Source of the DNA: a virus
Length of the DNA stretch: 59,801 nt
Reading direction: 5' to 3' (one strand)
IMG/VR virus record: IMGVR_UViG_3300046654_000013
Coordinates: 1-59,801 of that record
The notes under the pieces are model-generated. The model had not been told where the DNA came from, did no database searches, and worked only from the letters and a program-made list of their open reading frames with translations. This document shows positions 15,537 through 23,372 of this stretch, piece by piece. Positions within the stretch are counted from its first letter, which is position 1; every line of letters starts with the position of its first letter. Made by a program: the position numbers and the translations under genes.

Positions 15537-15739
15537 AATTTACGCAAGTCATAGAAAAAAGTAGCAAGATAAAGCGTAAATCATGGCAAGGATTCTGGGA
15601 ACTCGTAGGAGAATATAATACAACAAAAATAATAATACATTGCGCAGATGGCAAGACTTTAGAAATTCGTGAAACAGATGATATTTTGTTTACGCTCATG
15701 AATGTGTGCGCGGATGATTGGGAGGTATTAAATGACTAA
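15533..15739 (+). CDS. Tad2-like (DUF2829) protein
   Basis: Protein of 68 residues. FTQVIEKSSKIKRKSWQGF near the start and CADDWEVLND at the end match the short DUF2829 fold, now known as Tad2-like. Some members bind the cyclic ADP-ribose signal of Thoeris immunity and so protect phages. The match rests on motif and length only. Its ATG overlaps the SbcC-like stop. Confidence 0.6.
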   Translation: MKFTQVIEKSSKIKRKSWQGFWELVGEYNTTKIIIHCADGKTLEIRETDDILFTLMNVCADDWEVLND

Positions 15740-15896
15740 AGAAGAATATGTTAAGTTGCAGGATACAATAGCAGATAAAATAAATAACATGAAATATAGG
15801 AAAAATACTATCAAGTACAACGAAGGGTTTAAGAACGGTTTATTGGTAGCAAAATCAATACTTCATGCGCAGTATAATAACGAGGAGGTAATCTAA
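15732..15896 (+). CDS. Small helical hypothetical protein
   Basis: Protein of 54 residues, overlapping both neighbours by a few bases. KYNEGFKNGLLVAKSIL recalls short phage proteins that sit between recombination genes. Role unknown. Confidence 0.55.
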   Translation: MTKEEYVKLQDTIADKINNMKYRKNTIKYNEGFKNGLLVAKSILHAQYNNEEVI

Positions 15897-16549
15897 TGCC
15901 AGACGAAGAAACAACAGTAGATGATTTTTTCAACACGCCAGCAGTGGCAGAAACAACAACAGAGTTGCCAGCGATTGCAGGTGACATGGGAAACTTGATG
16001 CAGCAGGCTAATTTTCTTGCTCAATCAACAATTATTCCCGAAGCATATAGAAACAAACCTGCAAACTGTTTAATAGCCCTTGAATTTTCTAATCGTATTG
16101 GGTGTAATTTCTTAACAGCGGCACAATCGCTATTTATAATTCAAGGTAGACCATCATGGTCAAGCCAGTTTTTAATTAGTGCGTGGAACACTTGCGGACG
16201 ATATACACCAATTAAGTATAAAATGTTTGGTGAAGAAGAAGACGGTGACGCATTTGGTTGTATAGCGTATTCCAAAGAAATTGAAACAGGCGAACTCGTG
16301 GAAGGTCCAAAGGTTACAGTCGGTATGGCGAATGGTGAAGGGTGGACCAAAAAGAATGGTTCAAAATGGATCCATTTAAAGCCACTTATGATTAGATATC
16401 GTGCTGCAACATTCTTAATCCGCTTATATGCTCCAGAGCTAACATTCGGTTTGCACACTCGTGAAGAAGTTGAAGATATTACGAACGTTACCCCGCAGCG
16501 AGAATCACTGGCAGAGAACGCATGGAAAGAAAAAAATGCCAGCATTTAA
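15896..16549 (+). CDS. recT: RecT-family single-strand annealing protein
   Basis: Protein of 217 residues, RBS CGAGGAGGTAATCTA. LIALEFSNRIGCNFLTAAQSLFIIQGRPSWSSQFLI and MANGEGWTKKNG...KPLMIRYRAATFLIRLYAPE are RecT-type signatures. It binds ssDNA and anneals strands together with the 5' exonuclease two genes on. Its last 14 residues overlap the intruding HNH gene, and it is short for the family, so its original C-terminus may have been replaced. Confidence 0.8.
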   Translation: MPDEETTVDDFFNTPAVAETTTELPAIAGDMGNLMQQANFLAQSTIIPEAYRNKPANCLIALEFSNRIGCNFLTAAQSLFIIQGRPSWSSQFLISAWNTCGRYTPIKYKMFGEEEDGDAFGCIAYSKEIETGELVEGPKVTVGMANGEGWTKKNGSKWIHLKPLMIRYRAATFLIRLYAPELTFGLHTREEVEDITNVTPQRESLAENAWKEKNASI

Positions 16550-17219
16550 AGATTTAACTGGACTTAAATTTGGAAGATTAACCGTAATATGCAGATCTAA
16601 AAATGAAAAAGGAAAACAAACTAGATGGTTATGCAAGTGTGATTGCGGTAAAGAAAAAACAATAATAGGAGTTCATCTAACAAATGGGATGAGCAAAAGT
16701 TGTGGATGTATGCAAAAAGAAATTGTTTCAAAGATAAAAACAATAAATGGATTAAATTCAAAATCAAGATTATATAAAATATTTTGTGGTATGAAACAAC
16801 GATGTTATAATACTAACGAAAAAGCATATCATAATTATGGTGGTCGAGGAATAACTGTATGCGATGAATGGTTAAACAATACTTTATTATTTATTGCATG
16901 GGCAAAAAGTAATGGTTATAAAAATAATTTAACAATTGAAAGAATTAATAACGATAAAGGTTATTCACCAGACAATTGTAAATGGGCGACAAGGAAAGAA
17001 CAAAACAGAAATAGAAGAGACAATGTATTTATAACATTTAAAAAAGAAACTAAAAATCTTATAGACTGGGCTGAATATTTAAACATGAATCATCATACGA
17101 TAATGAATAGAATTAAAAGCGGATGGACCGTTAAGGATGCATTAACAGTAAAACCAGTTGTAGGAAGAAATCAAACAAATAAATATAGAAAGGAAGTAAG
17201 CCATGATTCTGACGAGTGA
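16536..17219 (+). CDS. HNH/AP2-type homing endonuclease-like protein
   Basis: Protein of 227 residues from ATG 16536. The N-terminal FKDLTGLKFGRLTVI...WLCKCDCGK is the zinc motif of phage HNH proteins. ERINNDKGYSPDNCKWAT near residue 145 is the typical HNH finger. The C-terminal NMNHHTIMNRIKSGWTVKDAL looks like a DNA-binding HTH. Its codon use is more AT-rich than its neighbours. It sits between recT and the exonuclease gene, overlapping both, as free-standing homing enzymes do. Confidence 0.8.
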   Translation: MPAFKDLTGLKFGRLTVICRSKNEKGKQTRWLCKCDCGKEKTIIGVHLTNGMSKSCGCMQKEIVSKIKTINGLNSKSRLYKIFCGMKQRCYNTNEKAYHNYGGRGITVCDEWLNNTLLFIAWAKSNGYKNNLTIERINNDKGYSPDNCKWATRKEQNRNRRDNVFITFKKETKNLIDWAEYLNMNHHTIMNRIKSGWTVKDALTVKPVVGRNQTNKYRKEVSHDSDE

Positions 17220-18006
17220 AAACTATTATTCCCGCGAAGCAAACGAAGAATACCTGTCATCGACGCAATATAAATCATTTATGGATTGTGAAGCCCGCTC
17301 GCTTGCAGAATTGCGCGGAGAGTACGAGCCGGAAGAAAAGGAAGCTTACCTTGTGGGAAATTATTTGCATTCATATTTCTCCGGTGACTTAGAAAAATTT
17401 GTTTCAGAACATCCCGAAATTATTTCCTCACGCGGAGCAACGAAAGGAGATTTAAAGGCACCGTTTAAATTAGCACAAGACATGGTAGATGTTTTGGCAG
17501 ACGACCAAAAGGCAATGTTTTATTTGCAGGGGCGTTCAGAAGTACCAATCATTGGCGAAATTTATGGTGTGAGGTGGAAAGGTAAAGCCGATAAAATTAA
17601 TGATGGTTTAAATTATATCCTTGATCTAAAAACTACAAAATCAATCAACGAATTTGCGTGGTCAACAAAATTAGGTAAGCGAGTATCATTTATTGAGCAG
17701 TATGATTATTTTGTGCAAGTAGCAGTGTATAGTGAATTGGAACGGCAGATGCGTGATGGTAAAGAGTGGAAAGACTTTTACATGCTCGCCGTGTCAAAAG
17801 AAAAACATCCCGACCACGCGTTGATTGACTGTACCGATAAAGACCGCGTGGCGGCAGAGCTAGAGCAGATTAAAGCTAATCAAGGCAGAATCGTTAAGAT
17901 TAAAAAAGGTGAGATTGAGCCAGTGCGGTGTAATCACTGCGAATATTGTAGGGCTACGAAACGTATTGATAAGCCGGTTTGGTATGGGGAGTTGAGGGAA
18001 GTATGA
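17203..18006 (+). CDS. RecE-like PD-(D/E)XK exonuclease (DUF3799-like)
   Basis: Protein of 267 residues. EEYLSSTQYKSFMDCEA at the start, then GVRWKGKADKIND and YILDLKTTKS near residue 145 give the PD-(D/E)XK core. CNHCEYCRATK near the C-terminus is the Cys cluster of this exonuclease family. It should resect DNA 5' to 3' to give ssDNA for RecT. Confidence 0.82.
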   Translation: MILTSENYYSREANEEYLSSTQYKSFMDCEARSLAELRGEYEPEEKEAYLVGNYLHSYFSGDLEKFVSEHPEIISSRGATKGDLKAPFKLAQDMVDVLADDQKAMFYLQGRSEVPIIGEIYGVRWKGKADKINDGLNYILDLKTTKSINEFAWSTKLGKRVSFIEQYDYFVQVAVYSELERQMRDGKEWKDFYMLAVSKEKHPDHALIDCTDKDRVAAELEQIKANQGRIVKIKKGEIEPVRCNHCEYCRATKRIDKPVWYGELREV

Positions 18007-18305
18007 CTAAGCAAGAAGCAGATTCGCTGATGTTAAGTAAGAGCGAACAAGGCAAAGACGGAATGACAGTCGTTAAATTGGGATATGTGCGTGATTTACT
18101 TGATAAGCTGTTTAGCGATCAAACTACAGTCATTAGCGTATCGCAAGTTAACCAAAATATATTTGATACAACAATTGAATTTTATGGTAGTAGCGGGATG
18201 CGTTCGTTTGATGGTAATATTAAAACATGTGGTTCCATATCGTCTATATTAGAAGCCAACAAGTTGATATGCAAAATATTTAAAAATGTAAAGGAGATTG
18301 AATGA
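18003..18305 (+). CDS. Hypothetical protein
   Basis: Protein of 100 residues from ATG 18003 (ATGA overlap). Beta-rich second half (TTIEFYGSSGMRSFDGN). Unknown role in the recombination operon. Confidence 0.55.
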   Translation: MTKQEADSLMLSKSEQGKDGMTVVKLGYVRDLLDKLFSDQTTVISVSQVNQNIFDTTIEFYGSSGMRSFDGNIKTCGSISSILEANKLICKIFKNVKEIE

Positions 18306-18306
18306 T

Positions 18307-18492
18307 GTGCCAACCACCTTAGAAACAATAAACGCTTTCCGCTCCCTCATGCGATCGGCATATGGCGAACTGCAAGCTTGCGTTGACGAGCGTAATTTAT
18401 GCGAAGAAGCATTCCATTACATATTACATTTCGCAGCAATGTCAGAGCGAACGCGTGCTAATAAACGCAAAACGCAAACAATGATTAAATAA
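18307..18492 (+). CDS. Small helical protein, GTG start
   Basis: GTG 18307 with AAGGAG ten bases upstream gives 61 residues. The frame from TTG 18298 leaves almost no RBS spacing. Helical and charged. Unknown. Confidence 0.5.
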   Translation: MPTTLETINAFRSLMRSAYGELQACVDERNLCEEAFHYILHFAAMSERTRANKRKTQTMIK

Positions 18493-18513
18493 TGGTCGGC
18501 GAGGAGGTGGAAC

Positions 18514-18702
18514 GCTAAAAACAGAATAAAAGAATTACAATCAATATCGGATTTTGCGGTTAAAAACAAATTTATTTTAAGTGAGTTGGACATTGTGGCA
18601 GGTAAAACAAAGAAACAAGTAGAATTTGTACAAAGTGAAAAACATTATAATCCTAGGGTTATTTTGGACTTGTTTGGAGGCAATAAAAATGACAAACAAT
18701 GA
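18514..18702 (+). CDS. Small protein lacking a standard start codon
   Basis: GAGGAGGTGGAAC is followed at proper spacing by GCT AAA AAC AGA. From GCT the frame stays open for 62 codons (KNRIKELQSISDF..., then ILDLFGGNKNDKQ) to TGA 18700-18702, which overlaps the next gene's ATG. Upstream in frame there is only a TAA and no ATG, GTG or TTG. This is the second gene here with GC-something where ATG is expected. Confidence 0.45.
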   Translation, partial: AKNRIKELQSISDFAVKNKFILSELDIVAGKTKKQVEFVQSEKHYNPRVILDLFGGNKNDKQ

Positions 18703-18886
18703 CGCTGTAATTGCAGCTAACGCATGGAATAAAGTCGGTAATAGTTATAGTAAAAAACATGTCAAATGCGTTAATATTAAAGATGACAAGCAACCCGACA
18801 TAGAGATAACACCAATTATTCCAATAGTACCAATGGTACCAATGGCTACACCGGCGATGGTTGCAGCACTATGGGGATTTATCTAA
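18689..18886 (+). CDS. Hypothetical protein
   Basis: Protein of 65 residues, RBS TTGGAGGCAATAAAA. The second half is a Pro/Ile/Val/Met repeat (TPIIPIVPMVPMATP). No family is recognised. Confidence 0.5.
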   Translation: MTNNDAVIAANAWNKVGNSYSKKHVKCVNIKDDKQPDIEITPIIPIVPMVPMATPAMVAALWGFI

Positions 18887-18946
18887 TAATTAAGCCGAAC
18901 GGTGGCAATAATGGAGACGAATAAAGTGAAAACTAAAAGAGAATAA

Positions 18947-19078
18947 TTGATTGATGGTTTACATGATGTTACACTTGATCTGATGAAGAAAATTACAGAG
19001 GTTGATAACATTGAATTGATTGATCCTGCTGTTGTTGTAGCGGTTAGGGAAAATGTAATATATTTGCTGGGAAAATAA
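18947..19078 (+). CDS. Small acidic protein, TTG start (or broken by TAA)
   Basis: TTG 18947 gives 43 residues (LIDGLHDVTLDLMKK...). A GTG at 18926 with a better RBS (GGAGACGAATAAA) is in the same frame but meets TAA after six codons (KTKRE), exactly before this TTG. Either TTG is the real start or the 5' end carries a nonsense codon. Confidence 0.45.
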   Translation: MIDGLHDVTLDLMKKITEVDNIELIDPAVVVAVRENVIYLLGK

Positions 19079-19103
19079 ACATAAATAAGGGAGACGAATA
19101 AAC

Positions 19104-19613
19104 ATGAATTTTGCAGAAATGTTTGACGGTATTGCTAAAGAGCCAAAGAAAGTATTTGAGAATACGCCATTGCCAGAGGGAGATTACGTAACAGAAGTTT
19201 TGTCTGTGTCGCTGGGGGAAACAAAAGACAAGTTAAAGGCTATGTTTAAATGGGATTTAAAAATCATTGAGGGCGATCGCCGCAATTGTCATATTTTTGT
19301 AAATCGTCCATTTAGTAAAACAGATGACAGCGAACAAAATCAAAAGGCACTTGCAAGGGCATTAAATGATTTTAAGATACTTGATCTGCCGTGCGACAGC
19401 AAAAATCTTGATAAAACAATGAAAAATTTAATCGGCAAACACATTGAAATTAATTTAAAAGATGATGGACGCGGGCCGGACGCAAACAATCGTATAAACC
19501 AGTGGCAAAACTTTCGCCGAATTGTCGAACCAGCACCAACCGAGGCAGTTCCAGAAGTTGCGGCAAGCATGGGAGCCGTTACGAATATGCCGGATGAGCC
19601 GTTGCCGTTTTGA
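19104..19613 (+). CDS. Single-strand DNA-binding-like protein (DUF669-like)
   Basis: Protein of 169 residues. LPEGDYVTEVLSVSLGETKDKLKAMFKWDLKI matches the DUF669 oligonucleotide-binding-type fold. It ends in the acidic, hydrophobic tip MPDEPLPF typical of SSB proteins. It likely coats ssDNA for RecT and replication. Confidence 0.75.
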   Translation: MNFAEMFDGIAKEPKKVFENTPLPEGDYVTEVLSVSLGETKDKLKAMFKWDLKIIEGDRRNCHIFVNRPFSKTDDSEQNQKALARALNDFKILDLPCDSKNLDKTMKNLIGKHIEINLKDDGRGPDANNRINQWQNFRRIVEPAPTEAVPEVAASMGAVTNMPDEPLPF

Positions 19614-19630
19614 TGAAAGGAGTAATTGAC

Positions 19631-19876
19631 ATGAATGTTGTAGACAAATACAAAATTAGTGATAAAGTTAAACAAGTTTTATTAAACGATATTGACTATA
19701 TAACAATTGGTTCTGTAACATTTGCAAAAATAATGGAATCAGATTGTGAATTTGTAAAAGATAAAAAATACGCTGAATGTTTGTTTGCTGGATATGAAGG
19801 AATGTCCGCAAGTGATAATCACGATTGGTCAACTTCAAAACTTAAATATTATTTTACTATAAGACAAAACAAATAA
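19631..19876 (+). CDS. Hypothetical protein
   Basis: Protein of 81 residues from ATG 19631, RBS AAAGGAGTAATTGAC. No family is recognised. Ends just before a terminator. Confidence 0.55.
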   Translation: MNVVDKYKISDKVKQVLLNDIDYITIGSVTFAKIMESDCEFVKDKKYAECLFAGYEGMSASDNHDWSTSKLKYYFTIRQNK

Positions 19877-19878
19877 TT

Positions 19879-19908
19879 AGAGGGCGGGTTTATCCCCGCC
19901 TTATTTTT
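19879..19908 (+). terminator. Rho-independent terminator
   Basis: GC-rich 8-bp stem (AGGGCGGG with CCCGCCTT, one G-U) and a run TTATTTTTT. It separates the recombination operon from the radical SAM pair. Confidence 0.85.
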
Positions 19909-19925
19909 TAAGCAGGAGGTTGAAT

Positions 19926-21005
19926 ATGAAAATAGGTATTATAGACGCAGATTTAATTGGTAAAAAGAATCAACGTTTTCCAAATTTATGTTGCATGAAA
20001 ATATCATCATTTTACAAACAAGCTGGCAATCAAGTTGAACTGTTACAATCATATTCAAATTTACAATTATACGATAAAGTTTTTATTGCAAAGGTTTTTA
20101 CTGATACGCTGGTTCCAAATAATATTATTGACCTAAGCAATGTTATTTACGGAGGAACAGGATTTTATTATGACAAAGCTAAACCATTACCACGCAAAAT
20201 TGAACATTGTATGCCAGACTACACGTTGTATAGCGACTATGTTTCAACTGCAATATTTAACGGTGCATCAAAGTCATCACTTAAATTTTTTACTGATTTT
20301 TCAATTGGGTATTTAACACGTGGCTGTTTCCGTAAATGTCCATTTTGTGTTAACAAAAAATATGATCAAGCGTTTATAGCTTCACCTCTAAGCGAGTTTG
20401 TAGACGATTCACGTAAATACATTTGCTTGTTAGACGATAACTTTTTAAGCCATTTACAATGGGAACAAATGTTAAACAATTTAAATAATAGCGGACACCG
20501 TTTTCATTTTAGACAAGGACTTGATGAAAGATTAATTACGGATAAAATGGCAAAACAACTATCAATAAGTAATTTAGTTCTTGATCTTATATTTGCATTT
20601 GACAATATTAATGATAGCAATTTGATTATTGATAAAATAAAACTGTTGCGTAAATATATGCCAAACAAAACAATGAAATTTTATGTGTTTTGCGGGTTTG
20701 ATAGAAATAATCAATATGACGATAATTTTTATACCCAAGACATTATCGATACATTCGAAAGAATAAAAATACTTATGGAATATAAATGTTTGCCTTACAT
20801 TATGCGCCACGCAAATTATGTAAATAGCCCACACCGAGGAACGTATATAAATTTAGCTAGGTGGTGTAATCAGCCATCATTGTTTAAGAAAAAGTCTTAT
20901 AAACAGTTTTGTGAGCTAAACGGCATTAACTCAGCTTGCTATAAGTATTACAGTAAGCTACCAGATGAGTGTAGTAAATATATTGATATGCGGTGGTCGA
21001 TATGA
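19926..21005 (+). CDS. Radical SAM protein of unknown function
   Basis: Protein of 359 residues from ATG 19926, RBS CAGGAGGTTGAAT. CFRKCPFC (Cys 134, 138, 141) is the CxxxCxxC motif for the 4Fe-4S cluster and S-adenosylmethionine. The N-terminal MKIGIIDADLIG...FPNLCCMKISSFYKQAGNQVEL resembles the cobalamin-binding-like half of such enzymes. RQGLDERLITDKMAKQL fits the barrel. It overlaps a helicase gene by ATGA, so both are made together. Its substrate cannot be told; tRNA, nucleobase or peptide modification are all possible. Confidence 0.8.
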   Translation: MKIGIIDADLIGKKNQRFPNLCCMKISSFYKQAGNQVELLQSYSNLQLYDKVFIAKVFTDTLVPNNIIDLSNVIYGGTGFYYDKAKPLPRKIEHCMPDYTLYSDYVSTAIFNGASKSSLKFFTDFSIGYLTRGCFRKCPFCVNKKYDQAFIASPLSEFVDDSRKYICLLDDNFLSHLQWEQMLNNLNNSGHRFHFRQGLDERLITDKMAKQLSISNLVLDLIFAFDNINDSNLIIDKIKLLRKYMPNKTMKFYVFCGFDRNNQYDDNFYTQDIIDTFERIKILMEYKCLPYIMRHANYVNSPHRGTYINLARWCNQPSLFKKKSYKQFCELNGINSACYKYYSKLPDECSKYIDMRWSI

Positions 21006-22378
21006 ACCTACGCCCTTACCAAACCGATGTCATAAACAAACTTAAACGAAAAATACTATCCGGCAGCAAGTCAATCCTCATCGTCATGCCTACAGGTGCA
21101 GGTAAAACTGTCGTTGCTGCAAGCATTATCCACGACTGCGTAGCCAAGCACAACACAGTAATATTTGCGGTACCGCGCATCGAACTTGCAAGGCAGTCGA
21201 TTGATACGATTGACGTGCCGTGCGGCAAGATTATCGCAGGAGATAAAATGGATCTAACGTTGCCCGCGCAGGTCGCAAATATTCTCACGCTTCGCTCGCG
21301 CCACTTAAAAATACCTGCGCCAACAATATTAATTATTGACGAAGCACATCGATCGTCTTGTAGGACATGGCGAGAAACGATTGATTATTACCGTCAGCAG
21401 GGAACATTGATTTTAGGACTTAGCGCGACACCGATTCGCATGGATAAATCTAGTTTGTCAGATGTGTTTGACGATATGGTTGTCGGCCCATCGATTCGAG
21501 AATTAATTGACCAAGGTTCGCTTAGCGATTACAAATATTTTGCGCCGGACATTGGCATTGACACGAGTAAAATTAAAATACAATGTGGCGATTTTAACGG
21601 CAAAGAATTAGAATTTGTTGTAAACCAAAATAAAATCACAGGTGATGCAATCGAACATTATAAGCGAATGATTCCCGGCAAGAAAGCAATTGTATTTTGC
21701 GTTTCGGTTGAGCATGCAAAGAAGGTTGCTGAACAATTTAGCGCTGCAGGAATACCCGCGGCATTTGTTGAAGGCGGAATGTCTGACGAGTCGCGCAAAG
21801 ACGCTCTAAGAGATTTTAGCGAAGGAAGGCTAAAGATACTATGTAACGTCATGTTATTGACCGAGGGAATCGACGTGTGCAGTGTAGAAGCGGTTATTAT
21901 GCTTAGACCTACGATGAGTTTAAGCCTTGACCTACAGATGATAGGACGCGCCTTGCGAGTTGACAAGGCGAATCCAGACAAGGTCGCTTATATACTTGAC
22001 CACGTCAATAACGTTCGGCGCCACGGGTTGCCAGATCAAGAGCGAGAGTGGACGCTAGAAGGTAAGACTAAAACGCGCAAGAGCGAAGCGTCAACGGTTG
22101 CGATTCGCATGTGTCCGAACTGTTACATGGTAATTAAGCCGGCAGAAAAGTGCCCGTATTGTGATTATGAGTTTAGACTGACAGCGAGGGAACTTGCAAT
22201 CGAAAATGGCGAATTAAAAAAATATGACGCAGAGCAAGAAAGAAAAGTAAAGTTGACGAAGAAAATTGAATTGTGGTCGTGCAAGACGCGTAATGATTTA
22301 GAAACACTAGCGAAAGAGCGCGGGTATAATCCGTACTGGGTAAATCGGCAGATGAGGTTAAGGCATATTAAGGAGTGA
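21002..22378 (+). CDS. Superfamily 2 DEAD/DEAH-box helicase
   Basis: Protein of 458 residues. Q-like LRPYQTDVI, Walker A MPTGAGKT, IIDEAHR (DEAH box), LSATPIR (motif III) and the C-terminal QMIGRALRVDKANPDK (motif VI) are all present. A zinc ribbon (CPNCYMVIKPAEKCPYC) near residue 375 precedes a helical tail. It probably unwinds or remodels DNA in replication or recombination. Close to phage SSL2/UvsW-like helicases. Confidence 0.9.
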   Translation: MNLRPYQTDVINKLKRKILSGSKSILIVMPTGAGKTVVAASIIHDCVAKHNTVIFAVPRIELARQSIDTIDVPCGKIIAGDKMDLTLPAQVANILTLRSRHLKIPAPTILIIDEAHRSSCRTWRETIDYYRQQGTLILGLSATPIRMDKSSLSDVFDDMVVGPSIRELIDQGSLSDYKYFAPDIGIDTSKIKIQCGDFNGKELEFVVNQNKITGDAIEHYKRMIPGKKAIVFCVSVEHAKKVAEQFSAAGIPAAFVEGGMSDESRKDALRDFSEGRLKILCNVMLLTEGIDVCSVEAVIMLRPTMSLSLDLQMIGRALRVDKANPDKVAYILDHVNNVRRHGLPDQEREWTLEGKTKTRKSEASTVAIRMCPNCYMVIKPAEKCPYCDYEFRLTARELAIENGELKKYDAEQERKVKLTKKIELWSCKTRNDLETLAKERGYNPYWVNRQMRLRHIKE

Positions 22379-22382
22379 AACT

Positions 22383-22547
22383 ATGTTAGATATGATATTT
22401 AGCAGCATAAAATTGTACCGTAAACACTGTGGTGGAACGTGGCTGTATTGCGTTAATTTGTCAGATAAGCATAACCTACACGGTTGGTATAGAAGCAATA
22501 AACTACCGATGCAATTGTATGTTGTTGTAAGACGCGAGGTGTATTAA
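22383..22547 (+). CDS. Small hypothetical protein
   Basis: Protein of 54 residues beginning four bases after the helicase stop. Two Cys and many aromatics. Unknown. Confidence 0.5.
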   Translation: MLDMIFSSIKLYRKHCGGTWLYCVNLSDKHNLHGWYRSNKLPMQLYVVVRREVY

Positions 22548-22554
22548 TATGATT

Positions 22555-22600
22555 ATCCCGAAAGCTAAAAATAAAATTAGTTTTCGGGATGTTTTTATTT
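22555..22600 (+). terminator. Long rho-independent terminator
   Basis: A 14-bp stem (ATCCCGAAAGCTAA with its complement, one G-U) with loop AAATAAAA, followed by GTTTTTATTT. Ends the radical SAM/helicase operon. Confidence 0.9.
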
Positions 22601-22609
22601 AAAAACCGC

Positions 22610-22638
22610 TTGACAATAATAATAATAATAAGTATAAT
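22610..22638 (+). promoter_or_regulatory. Perfect sigma-70-type promoter with AAT-repeat spacer
   Basis: TTGACA (22610-22615), exactly 17 bases, TATAAT (22633-22638). The spacer is five ATA units plus AG, a triplet microsatellite. Slippage would change the spacer by 3 bp and should change promoter strength. Confidence 0.9.
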
Positions 22639-22705
22639 AAGAATATAGAAAAGATAAATAAACCGCAGTAATGCGGTAGCAAGATAATATAAAGGAGTGG
22701 TTAAA

Positions 22706-22927
22706 ATGAAAATAGTACAAGAAACGATTAGTTTACAGGATGTAATAGATGCATACAATGATTTTGACGGACAGGCAATCATAACGAAATCGGCTGATAG
22801 CGAAATAATTTGCACGGTAGGACAAAATGAGTGCTTTGTAGACGGATACACAGTGATTGCAACTAAAAACTTAAAAGAAAGCAAAGATTTATATTTGACT
22901 TGTGCCGAGCTAATGGATTTAATTTGA
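22706..22927 (+). CDS. Hypothetical protein
   Basis: Protein of 73 residues from ATG 22706, RBS AAAGGAGTGGTTAAA. First gene behind the perfect promoter, so probably abundant. Acidic. No family is recognised. Confidence 0.6.
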   Translation: MKIVQETISLQDVIDAYNDFDGQAIITKSADSEIICTVGQNECFVDGYTVIATKNLKESKDLYLTCAELMDLI

Positions 22928-22933
22928 CATTGC

Positions 22934-22960
22934 TAGAGCTTATCCGTCGGGTAGGCTCTA
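22934..22960 (+). other. Intergenic 12-bp hairpin
   Basis: TAGAGCTTATCC-GTC-GGGTAGGCTCTA forms a 12-bp stem with two G-U pairs and a 3-base loop, with no U-run behind it. It may be an RNA-processing or attenuation site between the first and later genes of the operon. Confidence 0.55.
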
Positions 22961-22994
22961 TGGAATACCAAATAAATAAAAGGTGGTTTTGAAA

Positions 22995-23078
22995 ATGGAT
23001 TATGGAAATATTTTAATAAGCATAGATGTAGTAAGCATAATTTTATTAATATTTAGTGTTTACAGCTCATTAGCTTAG
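22995..23078 (+). CDS. 27-residue membrane peptide
   Basis: ATG 22995 behind AGGTGGTTTTGAAA encodes one hydrophobic helix (VVSIILLIFSVYSSLA) and ends in TAG. Small but with a good RBS. Confidence 0.4.
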   Translation: MDYGNILISIDVVSIILLIFSVYSSLA

Positions 23079-23104
23079 TAAACCGTGTGAAGGGAGTTTT
23101 CAAC

Positions 23105-23209
23105 ATGGACTTAATATTACCACTATTTTGTTTTACCTGCATGGTGCTTGCACCGTTTGCGGCAATGATGTTACTTTGCGATGATGGGGATGATAAATAT
23201 GACATTTAG
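23105..23209 (+). CDS. 34-residue membrane peptide
   Basis: ATG 23105 behind GAAGGGAGTTTTCAAC. One hydrophobic helix (LPLFCFTCMVLAPFAAMMLL) and an acidic tail DDGDDKYDI; ends in TAG and overlaps the next gene. Confidence 0.45.
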   Translation: MDLILPLFCFTCMVLAPFAAMMLLCDDGDDKYDI

Positions 23210-23372
23210 GCTCACAGTTGGCACAGGCAAAACTTTTATTGTGCAGGAACCAACACTCGCCGAAGCCGAGGACAAATGGTTAGGCGAGTCATTAAATTAT
23301 GGCGACGGTTCTTCGCAGGTTATCGATGTGAAAGAAATTAAACAGCCAGACAGGAGAATATATGGATATTAA
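23199..23372 (+). CDS. Small hypothetical protein
   Basis: Protein of 57 residues from ATG 23199. TFRLTVGTGKTFIVQEPTLAEAED has no true P-loop. Overlaps the XRE gene. Confidence 0.5.
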   Translation: MTFRLTVGTGKTFIVQEPTLAEAEDKWLGESLNYGDGSSQVIDVKEIKQPDRRIYGY

